From Dyadobacter sp. (lineage in GTDB: Bacteria > Bacteroidota > Bacteroidia > Cytophagales > Spirosomataceae), in assembly GCF_017744695.1 (NCBI RefSeq), contig NZ_JAGIAS010000008.1:327082-391081 (forward strand): DNA of 64,000 nt, given 5' to 3'. This document shows positions 20,474 through 29,067 of this stretch, piece after piece. The notes beneath the pieces are model-generated. The model searched no databases. It saw only the letters and a list, made by a program, of their open reading frames with translations, and had not been told where the DNA came from. The position numbers were made by a program, and so were the translations under genes. Positions within the stretch are counted from its first letter, which is position 1, and each line of letters starts with the position of its first letter.

Positions 20474-21241
20474 ATGATCGACACCCACGCCCACATATAC
20501 AGCGACGACTACACCGAAGACCGTACCGAAATGCTCGATCGCGCCTGGAATGCCGGTATCGAGCAGATATGGATGCCCAACTGCGACCACGAGACCATCG
20601 AAGGCATGCTCGCACTCGCCGAAAAATACCCCGGCAAATGCCTCCCGATGATCGGCCTGCACCCTACTTACGTGAAGGAAGATTTTGAAAAGGAATTGCA
20701 GATCATGGAAGAATGGCTCGGTAAATACCAGTTCATCGCCGTCGGTGAGATCGGAATGGACCTTTTCTGGGATGTCACATTCAAAGAGCAGCAGGAAAAG
20801 GCATTCCTCTACCAATGCGGCCTCGCGCGCAAGCATAACCTCTGGATCGACATTCACAGCCGGAGCGCATTCCGGGAAACTGTAAAATTGATTGAAGATT
20901 TCGCCGACCCCGCATTGACCGGCATTTTCCATTGCTTTACCGGCACATTGGAAGAAGCGCAGAAAGCCATTGAACTCGGTTTCAAACTCGGCATCGGCGG
21001 CGTGGCTACATTTAAGAACGGGGGATTGGACAAAGTGATCCCGCACGTCGGCATCGAGCATTTGGTACTGGAAACCGACGCGCCTTACCTCGCACCTGTC
21101 CCCTTTCGCGGTAAACGCAACGAAGTCGCTTATATCGATCTCGTAGCCCAGCGCGTGGCCGATCTCAAAGAAATGACCAAAGCCGACGTGATCGTCGCCA
21201 CTACCGCAAATGCGAAAAGCATGCTTGCTAAGGTGCCTTAA
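20474..21241 (+). CDS. TatD family metal-dependent hydrolase (deoxyribonuclease)
   Basis: A 255-residue TIM-barrel metallohydrolase of the TatD family, which act as 3'-5' exonucleases in DNA repair or RNA turnover. Metal and catalytic motifs are visible in order: DTHAHIYSD at the N-terminus, GEIGMDLFWD, IHSR, HCFTGT and ETDAPYLAP near the C-terminus. The protein has full family length. It begins 7 bases after the end of the intergenic repeat and precedes the asparaginase gene by 39 bases, so the two are probably co-transcribed. Confidence 0.92.
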   Translation: MIDTHAHIYSDDYTEDRTEMLDRAWNAGIEQIWMPNCDHETIEGMLALAEKYPGKCLPMIGLHPTYVKEDFEKELQIMEEWLGKYQFIAVGEIGMDLFWDVTFKEQQEKAFLYQCGLARKHNLWIDIHSRSAFRETVKLIEDFADPALTGIFHCFTGTLEEAQKAIELGFKLGIGGVATFKNGGLDKVIPHVGIEHLVLETDAPYLAPVPFRGKRNEVAYIDLVAQRVADLKEMTKADVIVATTANAKSMLAKVP

Positions 21242-21280
21242 TAAGTTATATCAAATGCGCGTCGTCAACAGACTATCAAA

Positions 21281-22354
21281 ATGAGTTATACCAAAATACA
21301 TATCAACCCCATTTCCCCCGAACCAACTAGTGGTTCCGTGCTCGTGATCTACACCGGAGGCACACTGGGCATGGTGTACGAAACCAAAGGCAAGCAGCTC
21401 GTCCCATTTGACTTCCAACAGATCATCGAAAAAGTCCCCGAGATCAGCCGGCTGGATTTCGACATTACCTTTCTCTCATTACCCGAGCCTATTGATTCCT
21501 CGAATATGCACCCGTCGATCTGGATCGAGCTGGCCTGCATTATCGAGGAGCATTACGAGCGGTTCGACAGCTTCGTGATCCTGCACGGCACGGACACAAT
21601 GGCTTACACCGCCTCCGCATTGAGTTACCTGCTCGAAAACCTCAACAAGCCCGTCATTCTCACGGGTGCGCAGCTGCCCATAGGCGTAGCGCGCTCGGAC
21701 GCGCGTGAGAACGTAATAACAGCGTTGGAACTGGCCGCCGCCAAAAACGAGGAAGGCCGTCCCATTATCACCGAGGTTTGCATTTATTTCAATTCCAACC
21801 TGCTCCGCGGCAACCGTTCCAAAAAGCAGGAAAGCTCGGATTTCAATGCATTCCATTCTGAAAACTATCCCGCGCTCGCGAATGCAGGTGTGCGCATTGA
21901 ATACAACCTTCCGTATATCAAACCCTATAAACCAGGCCTGACACTGAAAGTCCACAAAAGTTTCGACAACAATGTGGCGTTCCTGAAAATGTTCCCAGGC
22001 ATTAGTCAGCAAGTAGTGGAATCGATTCTGAACATCGCCGGCCTGCGCGGCATCGTGCTCGAAACTTACGGTGCCGGCAACGCTACTACTGAGCCCTGGT
22101 TTCTGAACGCCATCAGCAATGCCATCGAGCGCGACATCGTCATATTTAACGTCTCCCAGTGCGACGGCGGCCGCGTATCGCAAGGGCAGTACCAGACCAG
22201 CAAGTTCCTGCAACAGATCGGCGTCATCAGCGGCTCCGACATCACTGCCGAAGCCGCCATCACCAAAATGATGTACGTTTTCGCCTGTGAAAGCCGAGGC
22301 GGGGCGTGCATCGACATGCTCGGTAAGCCATTACGCGGAGAAATGAGCATTTGA
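21281..22354 (+). CDS. ansA: Type I (cytoplasmic) L-asparaginase
   Basis: A 357-residue asparaginase that hydrolyses asparagine to aspartate and ammonia. The first threonine motif is VIYTGGTLGMV, the second catalytic motif is LHGTDTMAYTASAL, and TGAQLPIG follows. There is no signal peptide, which points to the low-affinity cytoplasmic type I form. It follows tatD by 39 bases. Its 3' end overlaps the region where the next tRNA promoter begins, 14 bases on. Confidence 0.93.
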   Translation: MSYTKIHINPISPEPTSGSVLVIYTGGTLGMVYETKGKQLVPFDFQQIIEKVPEISRLDFDITFLSLPEPIDSSNMHPSIWIELACIIEEHYERFDSFVILHGTDTMAYTASALSYLLENLNKPVILTGAQLPIGVARSDARENVITALELAAAKNEEGRPIITEVCIYFNSNLLRGNRSKKQESSDFNAFHSENYPALANAGVRIEYNLPYIKPYKPGLTLKVHKSFDNNVAFLKMFPGISQQVVESILNIAGLRGIVLETYGAGNATTEPWFLNAISNAIERDIVIFNVSQCDGGRVSQGQYQTSKFLQQIGVISGSDITAEAAITKMMYVFACESRGGACIDMLGKPLRGEMSI

Positions 22355-22367
22355 TTTTGCTGCTGCA

Positions 22368-22398
22368 TTTGGAAACAACAATCTGTTCACTATATTTG
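22368..22398 (+). promoter_or_regulatory. Promoter of tRNA-Ser(GGA)
   Basis: TTTG at 22368-22371, a 19-base spacer and TATATTTG at 22391-22398 give a complete Bacteroidota promoter. The tRNA 5' end is 9 bases downstream, as expected for a tRNA gene with a very short leader. Confidence 0.85.
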
Positions 22399-22407
22399 CA
22401 GCCCGAT

Positions 22408-22494
22408 AGAGAGGTGCCCGAGTGGTTGAAGGGGCCACCCTGGAAAGGTGGTATGTGGGTAACTGCATCGAGAGTTCGAATCTCTTCCTCTCTG
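22408..22494 (+). tRNA. tRNA-Ser(GGA)
   Basis: An 87-base class II tRNA. The acceptor AGAGAGG pairs with CCTCTCT and the discriminator is G. The anticodon stem CCACC/GGTGG closes the loop CTGGAAA with anticodon GGA. The long variable arm is followed by the T loop TTCGAAT. It has its own promoter and terminator. Confidence 0.95.
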
Positions 22495-22508
22495 CTGATA
22501 AGAGTAAC

Positions 22509-22541
22509 AAAATCCTGTAAATAAACCATTTACAGGATTTT
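22509..22541 (+). terminator. Terminator of tRNA-Ser(GGA)
   Basis: AAAATCCTGTAAAT pairs perfectly with ATTTACAGGATTTT around a 5-base loop, followed by further T. It starts 15 bases after the tRNA and has A and T runs for both directions. Confidence 0.9.
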
Positions 22542-22663
22542 TCTTTTTTATAACCCAGTCAATATACTTGCTTGCGAAGGGATTCTACAATCCTGTCCAT
22601 GGCTTCTATTTGTTATTTCCCTGTTTACCTTGAAATTCATTTGTCATGATGTACTCAAACCCC

Positions 22664-25096
22664 TTACTCACTACGCAAGCTTTTCACCGGATTGGTCAAT
22701 GCGGCTTTGAGACTCTGGAAGCTCACTGTGAGTAATGCAATGCCAATGGCCAGCAATCCCGCCAGCGCATAAACCCACCAGCCGATGGTAACCCTGTAAG
22801 CGAAATCGTTCAGCCATTGGTTCATCCCCCACCACGCAACCGGCGACGCAAGTACGAAACCTATCAGCACCAGTTTGACAAAATCTTTCGAAAGTAAAGC
22901 AACCACGCTGCCCGTGGAAGCGCCCAGGACTTTCCGGACACCTATTTCTTTCGTGCGCTGCGCAGCGGTGTAAGTGGCTAATCCGAATAATCCCAGGCAA
23001 GCGACGAAAATAGTCAGGCTGGAAAAAAGGGTTAATACTTGTCTCATTTTTTGATCGGCTGCATAAACCTGCTCAAAGCGGTCGTCCAGAAATGAATACG
23101 AGAATGGGGCGGCAAGTGAAAATGACTCCCACTGTTGTTTCAAAGAAGCCAATAACTGAGGAAGGTGATCCGTACGGGTTTTGAGAAGAATATTACCGGA
23201 ATTATTCCCCAAAAACAGCACGAGCGGCCCGATCTTATGCCGCAAGGATTCGAAATGAAAGTCGCTCACCACGCCGATAACGCGGTAGATTCTTTTAGTT
23301 CCGTCATCGTCGGTGTGCCCTATTAGCTCTTTACCGATTGGTCCCTGCGTCCATCCCAGCGCACGCACAGCGGTTTCATTCAAGAGGACGGCGGACGAAT
23401 CGCTGGCCAATTCCTTTGAAAAGTTGCGTCCCTGCACAATGTGCATTCCAAGCGTAGGAATGTATTCATAGTCAATATGATACAAGCGACTGGCCACTCC
23501 TATTTCGGGATTTTCTTTCGGCATGACGGCCGCATTATCGGAACTAACACTCCCCACAGGCACGTCCCCCGAAAGAGTTGTGGCAACGACCTGGGGAATC
23601 TGGGCAATCTGATCCCGAAATATTGCTTCATTCTTGCGAAGCATATACGTTTCATGAATCACCAGTACCCTCTCACGATCAAAACCGACTTTTTTGGATT
23701 GCATAAAGCGCAGTTGCTCGTCAGCCGTGAGGGTGGCAATGATGAGCGTGATGGTGATAAAAAATTGAAAAATTACCAAAACGCTTCTAAAATTGAGCCC
23801 CCCGCCCCCACCGCTATCAACACGTCCTTTCAATGCCGACACAGGCTTAAATGACGAGAGGTAAAACGCCGGATAACTGCCAGCTAACAGCCCCACCATT
23901 AGCGCAACCACTAATGATGCAGCCATCAGCAGCGGACTGGCCGAATCACGCAATGCAAATGCGCTACCCGTCAGCTGGCTGAAATAGGGTTGTGCGGCAA
24001 TCGCAATAAGCATTCCGATAAACAGCGCCATCAATGCCAGCAGAACCGATTCTGTCAGGAACTGCTGACGCAACTGTGTTTTCTGCGAGCCCAGTACCTT
24101 GCGTACGCCTATCTCGCGCGAGCGTCTGACAGCCCTGGCCGTTGAGAGATTCATAAAGTTCACACAGGCAATCATGAGCATAAAAATGGCTATCGCTATC
24201 AGCACATACACATTTTGAATGTCGCCTCCTGGTTTCAGCTCGGCTCCGGCAAACGGGGATCGAAGGTGAATATCGGTAATGGGTTGAAGAAAAATCTCGA
24301 ATTTATCGCCTCTTGCACAGAACTGTTCGAGGCTGACACTTAGAAACTTACGCAACTCACCTTCTATTTGCTTCTCAGCGAGTTGCGGGCTTTTCACAAT
24401 CAATTTCTTATAGTCATATTTTTCGGGCAGCAGCACATAGGTATAGAAATTCATATTGTCAAGCCAGCCAACAGTTTGTGCTTCTTTGAAACCGGCCAGC
24501 GAAGCGAGCATATCGAACTCAAAATGGGAATTCGTTGGCACGCTTCCGACCACCGCCGTAACCCGATAGGGCGCCTTTTCACTCCCAAACAGCAACACTT
24601 TTCCGATTGGCTCCTGATCTCCAAAGTATTTCCGCGCAATTTCTGCGGTAATTATCACTGTATTGGGTTCAGTCAGCGCTTTCTTTGGATTTCCTTTGAT
24701 GAAATGAAGGGTAAAAACATCAAAAAAAGTCGAGTCGGCATACAGCAACCTTTCTTCCTTGAATGCTGTGGTCCCATTGCTAACAAACTTTCCTCCCTGA
24801 TTCCGCACACGCGTGGTTTGCAGCACCTCTGGAAACTCCTGTTGCAGATCCCTGGCGGCGGTAGGCCCCAACGTCGGTCCATTCACATCCTTGCCATTCA
24901 AACGCAGATTAACTCCCACCCGGAAAATACGTTCCGCATATTCGTGGCAGCGATCATAGGAAAATTCCTGCTGCACGTACGCCATGATCAACAGGCATGT
25001 AGCTAGCCCAATAGCCAACCCAATCACATTGATAACCGTCGAAACCTTCTCCCGTTTCAGGTTCCGTAACGCGATTTTCAGATAATTACGAATCAT
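22664..25096 (-). CDS. FtsX/MacB-type ABC transporter permease
   Basis: An 810-residue permease with the duplicated MacB layout. An N-terminal membrane segment (NVIGLAIGLATCLLIMAYV) is followed by a MacB-type periplasmic domain (about 45-240) and three membrane segments with an FtsX domain (about 280-420). A second periplasmic domain (about 440-640) and a C-terminal FtsX domain with ARTKEIGVRKVLGASTGSVV-like coupling motif follow; the protein ends in NPVKSLRSE. No ATPase gene is adjacent, as is common for the many such permeases of Bacteroidota, where one ATPase may serve several. Substrate is unknown. A second, similar protein is encoded at 61149-63503. Confidence 0.88.
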   Translation of the reverse strand: MIRNYLKIALRNLKREKVSTVINVIGLAIGLATCLLIMAYVQQEFSYDRCHEYAERIFRVGVNLRLNGKDVNGPTLGPTAARDLQQEFPEVLQTTRVRNQGGKFVSNGTTAFKEERLLYADSTFFDVFTLHFIKGNPKKALTEPNTVIITAEIARKYFGDQEPIGKVLLFGSEKAPYRVTAVVGSVPTNSHFEFDMLASLAGFKEAQTVGWLDNMNFYTYVLLPEKYDYKKLIVKSPQLAEKQIEGELRKFLSVSLEQFCARGDKFEIFLQPITDIHLRSPFAGAELKPGGDIQNVYVLIAIAIFMLMIACVNFMNLSTARAVRRSREIGVRKVLGSQKTQLRQQFLTESVLLALMALFIGMLIAIAAQPYFSQLTGSAFALRDSASPLLMAASLVVALMVGLLAGSYPAFYLSSFKPVSALKGRVDSGGGGGLNFRSVLVIFQFFITITLIIATLTADEQLRFMQSKKVGFDRERVLVIHETYMLRKNEAIFRDQIAQIPQVVATTLSGDVPVGSVSSDNAAVMPKENPEIGVASRLYHIDYEYIPTLGMHIVQGRNFSKELASDSSAVLLNETAVRALGWTQGPIGKELIGHTDDDGTKRIYRVIGVVSDFHFESLRHKIGPLVLFLGNNSGNILLKTRTDHLPQLLASLKQQWESFSLAAPFSYSFLDDRFEQVYAADQKMRQVLTLFSSLTIFVACLGLFGLATYTAAQRTKEIGVRKVLGASTGSVVALLSKDFVKLVLIGFVLASPVAWWGMNQWLNDFAYRVTIGWWVYALAGLLAIGIALLTVSFQSLKAALTNPVKSLRSE

Positions 25097-25459
25097 ATGG
25101 AATGCGAGGTTAACACACCAGAGAATATAGTTGCCAATATCCGGAAGATGTCAGAAAGACATTCCAGGTTGCTTGCAATGGTGGCGTGCCGGAAATAATA
25201 ATCCTCGCACGGCTGTTGATTCCCCGCAATCAGGACAATGCAGGATTGGGCCCTAAAAGAACTTGACGTCCTCCCAGGTATTCAGACGGTTAAAGTCCGA
25301 TGTTTTGATTTAACAAAGCTGCCAACGGGAAACAGACCTGACCTATTTCCAATGACTTGAAGATCACCTTTAAGTCTGTATCCGTTGGTATTCGCGGATT
25401 CATCGCCATGTATGCCCATTGCAGGCCGGCTGCGTATTACCAAACCTCCCTCCAATCAC
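25097..25459. other. Intergenic region with no recognised feature
   Basis: About 360 bases between the permease and the glycosyltransferase-like gene, both read leftwards. I see no open frame of note, no strong hairpin and no complete promoter. Confidence 0.5.
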
Positions 25460-26482
25460 CTATTTACCCAATACACGCTTAAAGAAACCGTAGGTATGTA
25501 TAATCGCTAACCATGCGTTCCTTTTCACGGCATCAAACCAGTTCGCGATACCGACGTATGGCGTCTGCCTGATCTCCCCAAAATTTTGTTCGATATAGGC
25601 TTTGGCATTTCGTTCGGCATTCTCGTAAATATCCCGACTGGTATTCGCCTGCGTGCCGCTTCCGGTTCTATCGAATGGAGCGTGTAACGCATAGTCCTCC
25701 AAACACAAATGTTTGAAAACATATCCTTTTTTATACATGTCGTGCGACCAGACCGTGGCCGTATCTACGCCGCCCCAGTTTCCCCCATAACAGCCGATGT
25801 TCCCGTTGGGTACGGTTTCGAGCCGGTATTTGTCGACATCGATAAGGGCACAATACTCATTTAACCGACATTCCGGTAGCATGTGAACCCTGCCGTGTTT
25901 GATAACCTCCATCTGGAGTTTTTGCCTGGGAGTGGCATAGGCGGCCGTTATTTCCAGGGCTTCCTCCATCGACGGAACATACTCCCGATATATATACGAG
26001 TTGCATTTATTCCCCCAGGCAGGACCGGCAGGGCAAGACCAGCATTGGCCGATCGACCCGACACCGGCTAAATTGGGTTCGCCGGCATCAAATTCTTTGA
26101 GCATGTCCCCGATCATATCTTTGGAATAGAGCATATCATTGTGCATGATGCACAAATACCGCTTATCCGTGGTTTCCAAGGCATACTGGTACATAATGCT
26201 CTGCCGCCAGCGTGTATCGGTTTTTGCCCGCTCAATATCCATCACGCCTAACCCCAGATGGTGGTAAGGGTATTGAACGACCAGCCGTACATCGGGGTCA
26301 TTCCGGAAGTAGTCGATAACTTTGAAAATGCCCACATAATCGTTGTGAGGCTGCTTTCTTTCCCTTGAAAAATAGATTTTGTCAATGTGCGCACCACTGT
26401 ATTTCATCAGTGTCTTTATGGTAACAATTGCCTGGTAAGGTTTACCATAAAATGCGATGCTAACATCTACCCTTTTGCTCAT
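25460..26482 (-). CDS. Glycosyltransferase-like protein
   Basis: A 340-residue cytoplasmic protein with the layout of a GT-A nucleotide-diphosphosugar transferase. A first strand-helix unit is VDVSIAFYGKPYQAIVTIKT, and a central LCIMHNDMLYSKDMIGDML carries an acidic His-Asn-Asp motif where family 2 enzymes have DxD. A Cys/Gly/Trp-rich stretch follows (GQCWSCPAGPAWGNKC), then a late LCLEDYALH and a basic, hydrophobic C-terminus (LAIIHTYGFFKRVLGK) that may touch the membrane. I cannot assign a donor or acceptor. It stands alone, with no polysaccharide genes nearby. Assignment rests on pattern only. Confidence 0.55.
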   Translation of the reverse strand: MSKRVDVSIAFYGKPYQAIVTIKTLMKYSGAHIDKIYFSRERKQPHNDYVGIFKVIDYFRNDPDVRLVVQYPYHHLGLGVMDIERAKTDTRWRQSIMYQYALETTDKRYLCIMHNDMLYSKDMIGDMLKEFDAGEPNLAGVGSIGQCWSCPAGPAWGNKCNSYIYREYVPSMEEALEITAAYATPRQKLQMEVIKHGRVHMLPECRLNEYCALIDVDKYRLETVPNGNIGCYGGNWGGVDTATVWSHDMYKKGYVFKHLCLEDYALHAPFDRTGSGTQANTSRDIYENAERNAKAYIEQNFGEIRQTPYVGIANWFDAVKRNAWLAIIHTYGFFKRVLGK

Positions 26483-26751
26483 CGTTAAAACTTTGATCTA
26501 TGATGGTCACAGTTCTCCGGGGACCTGAATGGTCCCTCTGATTTATACTTTTATGAACAATAGATTGAAATAGTGATCGCGGCCCTTTCTCCTTCCGGAT
26601 TTCATGCCCTTAAATTAAAGAAATACTACCGAACTGTCATGGAAGCTCGTCCGATGATACAAAGTAATTAGGTGCTATCCGCTAAATTTATAAACTAATG
26701 TCTTTGTAACCAAACAACACTTAAACATTAAACCATCAAGACCTTAACCTT

Positions 26752-27096
26752 ATGGAGCAATACCAAAACCCAGGTGACAGAGCCTATACCCAAACGCTGA
26801 TCGATGCTGCTAAAAAGGAGGCAGTGGCTTTTCTGAATTTGAAGCACACCGCGGAACGTGCGGACGGAGTAATCCCCGTCAAATACCGCGAATTGATGTC
26901 TATCGCCGTTGCGCTGACGACCCAGTGTTCTTTCTGCATTGAGTCGCATATCGAAAACGCCGTTAAAGCGGGTGCAAGCCGCGAAGAAATTGCAGAAACA
27001 GTTTTCATCGCTGCGGCTTTACGTGCCGGCGGCGCAGTCGGGAATGGGTTGTTTGCTATGCGACTATTTGAAGAAATTAGTCAGAAGCAATCTTAG
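26752..27096 (+). CDS. AhpD-like carboxymuconolactone decarboxylase family protein
   Basis: A 114-residue all-helical protein of the AhpD/CMD superfamily. The redox motif CSFCIESHIENA (CxxC with the following His) is at about residues 63-70, as in AhpD-like peroxidase-linked disulfide proteins. The C-terminal ETVFIAAALRAGGAVGNG is also typical. It probably acts in peroxide or organic-radical detoxification, but no ahpC or sigma partner is adjacent. It appears to be a single-gene unit. Confidence 0.88.
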   Translation: MEQYQNPGDRAYTQTLIDAAKKEAVAFLNLKHTAERADGVIPVKYRELMSIAVALTTQCSFCIESHIENAVKAGASREEIAETVFIAAALRAGGAVGNGLFAMRLFEEISQKQS

Positions 27097-27229
27097 CATA
27101 GCTCCCAATATGCCCTCTGATAGCTTTCAAAAGTGCAAGTTTGTCCAAACATTCATACATTTACAGATTATTTAATAAAAAATCTACTTTTCTTCTAAGT
27201 GTTTCCGGCGGTGAGAACGACATTATATA

Positions 27230-27252
27230 AAAAGCCGCTTGAACCGGCTTTT
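27230..27252 (+). terminator. Rho-independent terminator before the second ECF sigma gene
   Basis: AAAAGCCG at 27230-27237 pairs with CGGCTTTT at 27245-27252 around a 7-base loop. It lies 133 bases after the AhpD-like gene and 25 bases before the sigma-factor ATG, so it may instead attenuate the sigma gene. Confidence 0.6.
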
Positions 27253-27277
27253 GTCGGCATTTTTTAACCCGCTAATC

Positions 27278-27946
27278 ATGGATAGTTTGGAATTGTCTGA
27301 TCATCACGAGGATGGTCCCGGCCAGCCCGCTCCTCCCGGCCACGGTCCGGACCGGCTTTCGCCCCGGCCGGCATTTCCTGCCGAATCGGAGATGTTGCTG
27401 AAAAAGGCATTTGAATCGGACACCAATACCGGGATCGAGCTCCTTTTCCGCTGGTACTACCGGCCTTTGTGCAGCCACGTGGTACGCTATGTATCATCGA
27501 AGGAAATAGCGGAGGATATCGTATCCGAAGTTTTCTACAAATTCCATAAGGACAAGGTTTTTGCGAACGTAGAGACATCTTTCCGTAACTACCTGTTTTC
27601 GGCCGTGCGATACAGTGCATTCGATTATGCCAGGTTGGAAATGAAGCGGAATACCTCGCTGGAACATGCCGAATATGTGACGCTTCAGCCGGAACAGCAG
27701 CCCGACCATATTACGCAATATGAAGACCTGTACAACGATGTACAGAATGCCATCAACGCGCTTCCGCAAAAGCAGCGCCGGGTGTACCTCATGCACCGCT
27801 ATGAGGGCAAAAAATACAGTGAGATTGCCACAGAACTGGGCGTATCCTACCGGACGGTGGAGTCGCAGATGTACACGGCGATGCAGGAGCTCAGGAGGAT
27901 TATCAAGGCCAAATGGCTGTTCGCGCTGTTCTTCCTATTCAACTAG
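27278..27946 (+). CDS. ECF-type RNA polymerase sigma factor
   Basis: A 222-residue ECF sigma factor heading the second Sus-type locus. A 35-residue Pro/Gly/His-rich N-terminal extension comes before region 2 (GIELLFRWYYRPLCSHVVRY, then AEDIVSEVFYKFHKDK). Region 4 has the helix-turn-helix KYSEIATELGVSYRTVESQM. The last residues KWLFALFFLFN are hydrophobic, as in the first ECF factor. A TTG 13 codons upstream is in frame, but the ATG at 27278 is the better start. FecR begins 45 bases downstream. It probably activates the adjacent susC-susD genes. Confidence 0.92.
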   Translation: MDSLELSDHHEDGPGQPAPPGHGPDRLSPRPAFPAESEMLLKKAFESDTNTGIELLFRWYYRPLCSHVVRYVSSKEIAEDIVSEVFYKFHKDKVFANVETSFRNYLFSAVRYSAFDYARLEMKRNTSLEHAEYVTLQPEQQPDHITQYEDLYNDVQNAINALPQKQRRVYLMHRYEGKKYSEIATELGVSYRTVESQMYTAMQELRRIIKAKWLFALFFLFN

Positions 27947-27991
27947 TCCCAGCCTTTACCGCGCGGGAACACATTATCCGTAAAATTAACC

Positions 27992-28993
27992 ATGAAAGAT
28001 CCAATAAACAAAGAACTGATTTTCAACTACTTTTCAGGAAATGCAACCGCACTCGAAAAGGACCTGATCGATCGCTGGAGTACCGATCCCCGGGCCAGGG
28101 AACAATTGTTCATCTGGCTGGTGGAATGGGAAAATCAGAACATTCAGTACAATGCGGACGTCGAGCAAGCACTTACGCGCCATTTCGCGCGCATGGACGA
28201 GCTGGCGGTGGAAAGCGATGAACCACCTGCCGTGGCACGACCGGTACTGAGGTTACGGGCACAAAAGTCCCGGCTCATCGCAGCGGCGGTTGCATTGGTG
28301 GTACTCGCAGGTGGATGGCTCGTGCGCGATCGCATGCGCTATGAGATTCACACGACCGGTTTTGGTCAGATTGAAAGGCTGGTACTGCCAGATGGCAGCA
28401 AGGTCGTGCTCAACGCCAACTCCACACTCCGGGTTCCGCGATTTGGCTTTGGAAAAACCACCCGGGATGTATACATGACCGGTGAGGCGGATTTTGCTAT
28501 CACACACACGGCCAGTCATCAGAAATTCATCGTGCACACGGAAAAGAATTTTGATGTGGAGGTGCTGGGCACGGAGTTTAACGTATATGCACGACCGCGG
28601 CGTTCACGTGTTGTGCTCAACAAGGGTAAAGTCAAACTGCATTACCTGAAAGGCTCGGAGACCGATCAGATCGTGATGAGGCCCGGAGACCTTGTCACTT
28701 TCGATGCCCCCGGACATGCATCCCTCAGGAAAACAACCAATCCGGCCAACTATTCGGCCTGGAAGGCCCATCGGTTTGTTTTTGAGAATGAAAGCCTGCG
28801 CGAGATATGCGACCTGTTTGAAGACAATTTTGGTTTGAAAATCCAAATACCCGACTCCACCCTCGCCGCACAAACGGTTTCCGGCTCCTTCACGGCTCTG
28901 AATGCCGAAGAACTCTTTGAAATACTGGCCGACGACTCCGGACTGTCCTATTCCCGTTCGGAGGATGGAAAAGTCATCACACTCGATTATTAA
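27992..28993 (+). CDS. FecR family anti-sigma factor
   Basis: A 333-residue membrane regulator partnered with the ECF factor just upstream. The cytoplasmic part is residues 1-88, starting MKDPINKELIFNYFSGNATA. One membrane helix follows (about 90-110: LIAAAVALVVLAGGWLV). The periplasmic FecR domain has RLVLPDGSKVVLNANSTLRV and VVLNKGKVKL, and the C-terminal DUF4974 region has FENESLREICDLFEDNFGLK. It would sense the STN domain of the SusC encoded 74 bases downstream. Confidence 0.92.
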   Translation: MKDPINKELIFNYFSGNATALEKDLIDRWSTDPRAREQLFIWLVEWENQNIQYNADVEQALTRHFARMDELAVESDEPPAVARPVLRLRAQKSRLIAAAVALVVLAGGWLVRDRMRYEIHTTGFGQIERLVLPDGSKVVLNANSTLRVPRFGFGKTTRDVYMTGEADFAITHTASHQKFIVHTEKNFDVEVLGTEFNVYARPRRSRVVLNKGKVKLHYLKGSETDQIVMRPGDLVTFDAPGHASLRKTTNPANYSAWKAHRFVFENESLREICDLFEDNFGLKIQIPDSTLAAQTVSGSFTALNAEELFEILADDSGLSYSRSEDGKVITLDY

Positions 28994-29067
28994 TGCCATT
29001 CATCTAAACCTCTGACTACCATACCAACCCCTTAATCTTTTCTTACCCTGCTTAAAACCCATTTTCT

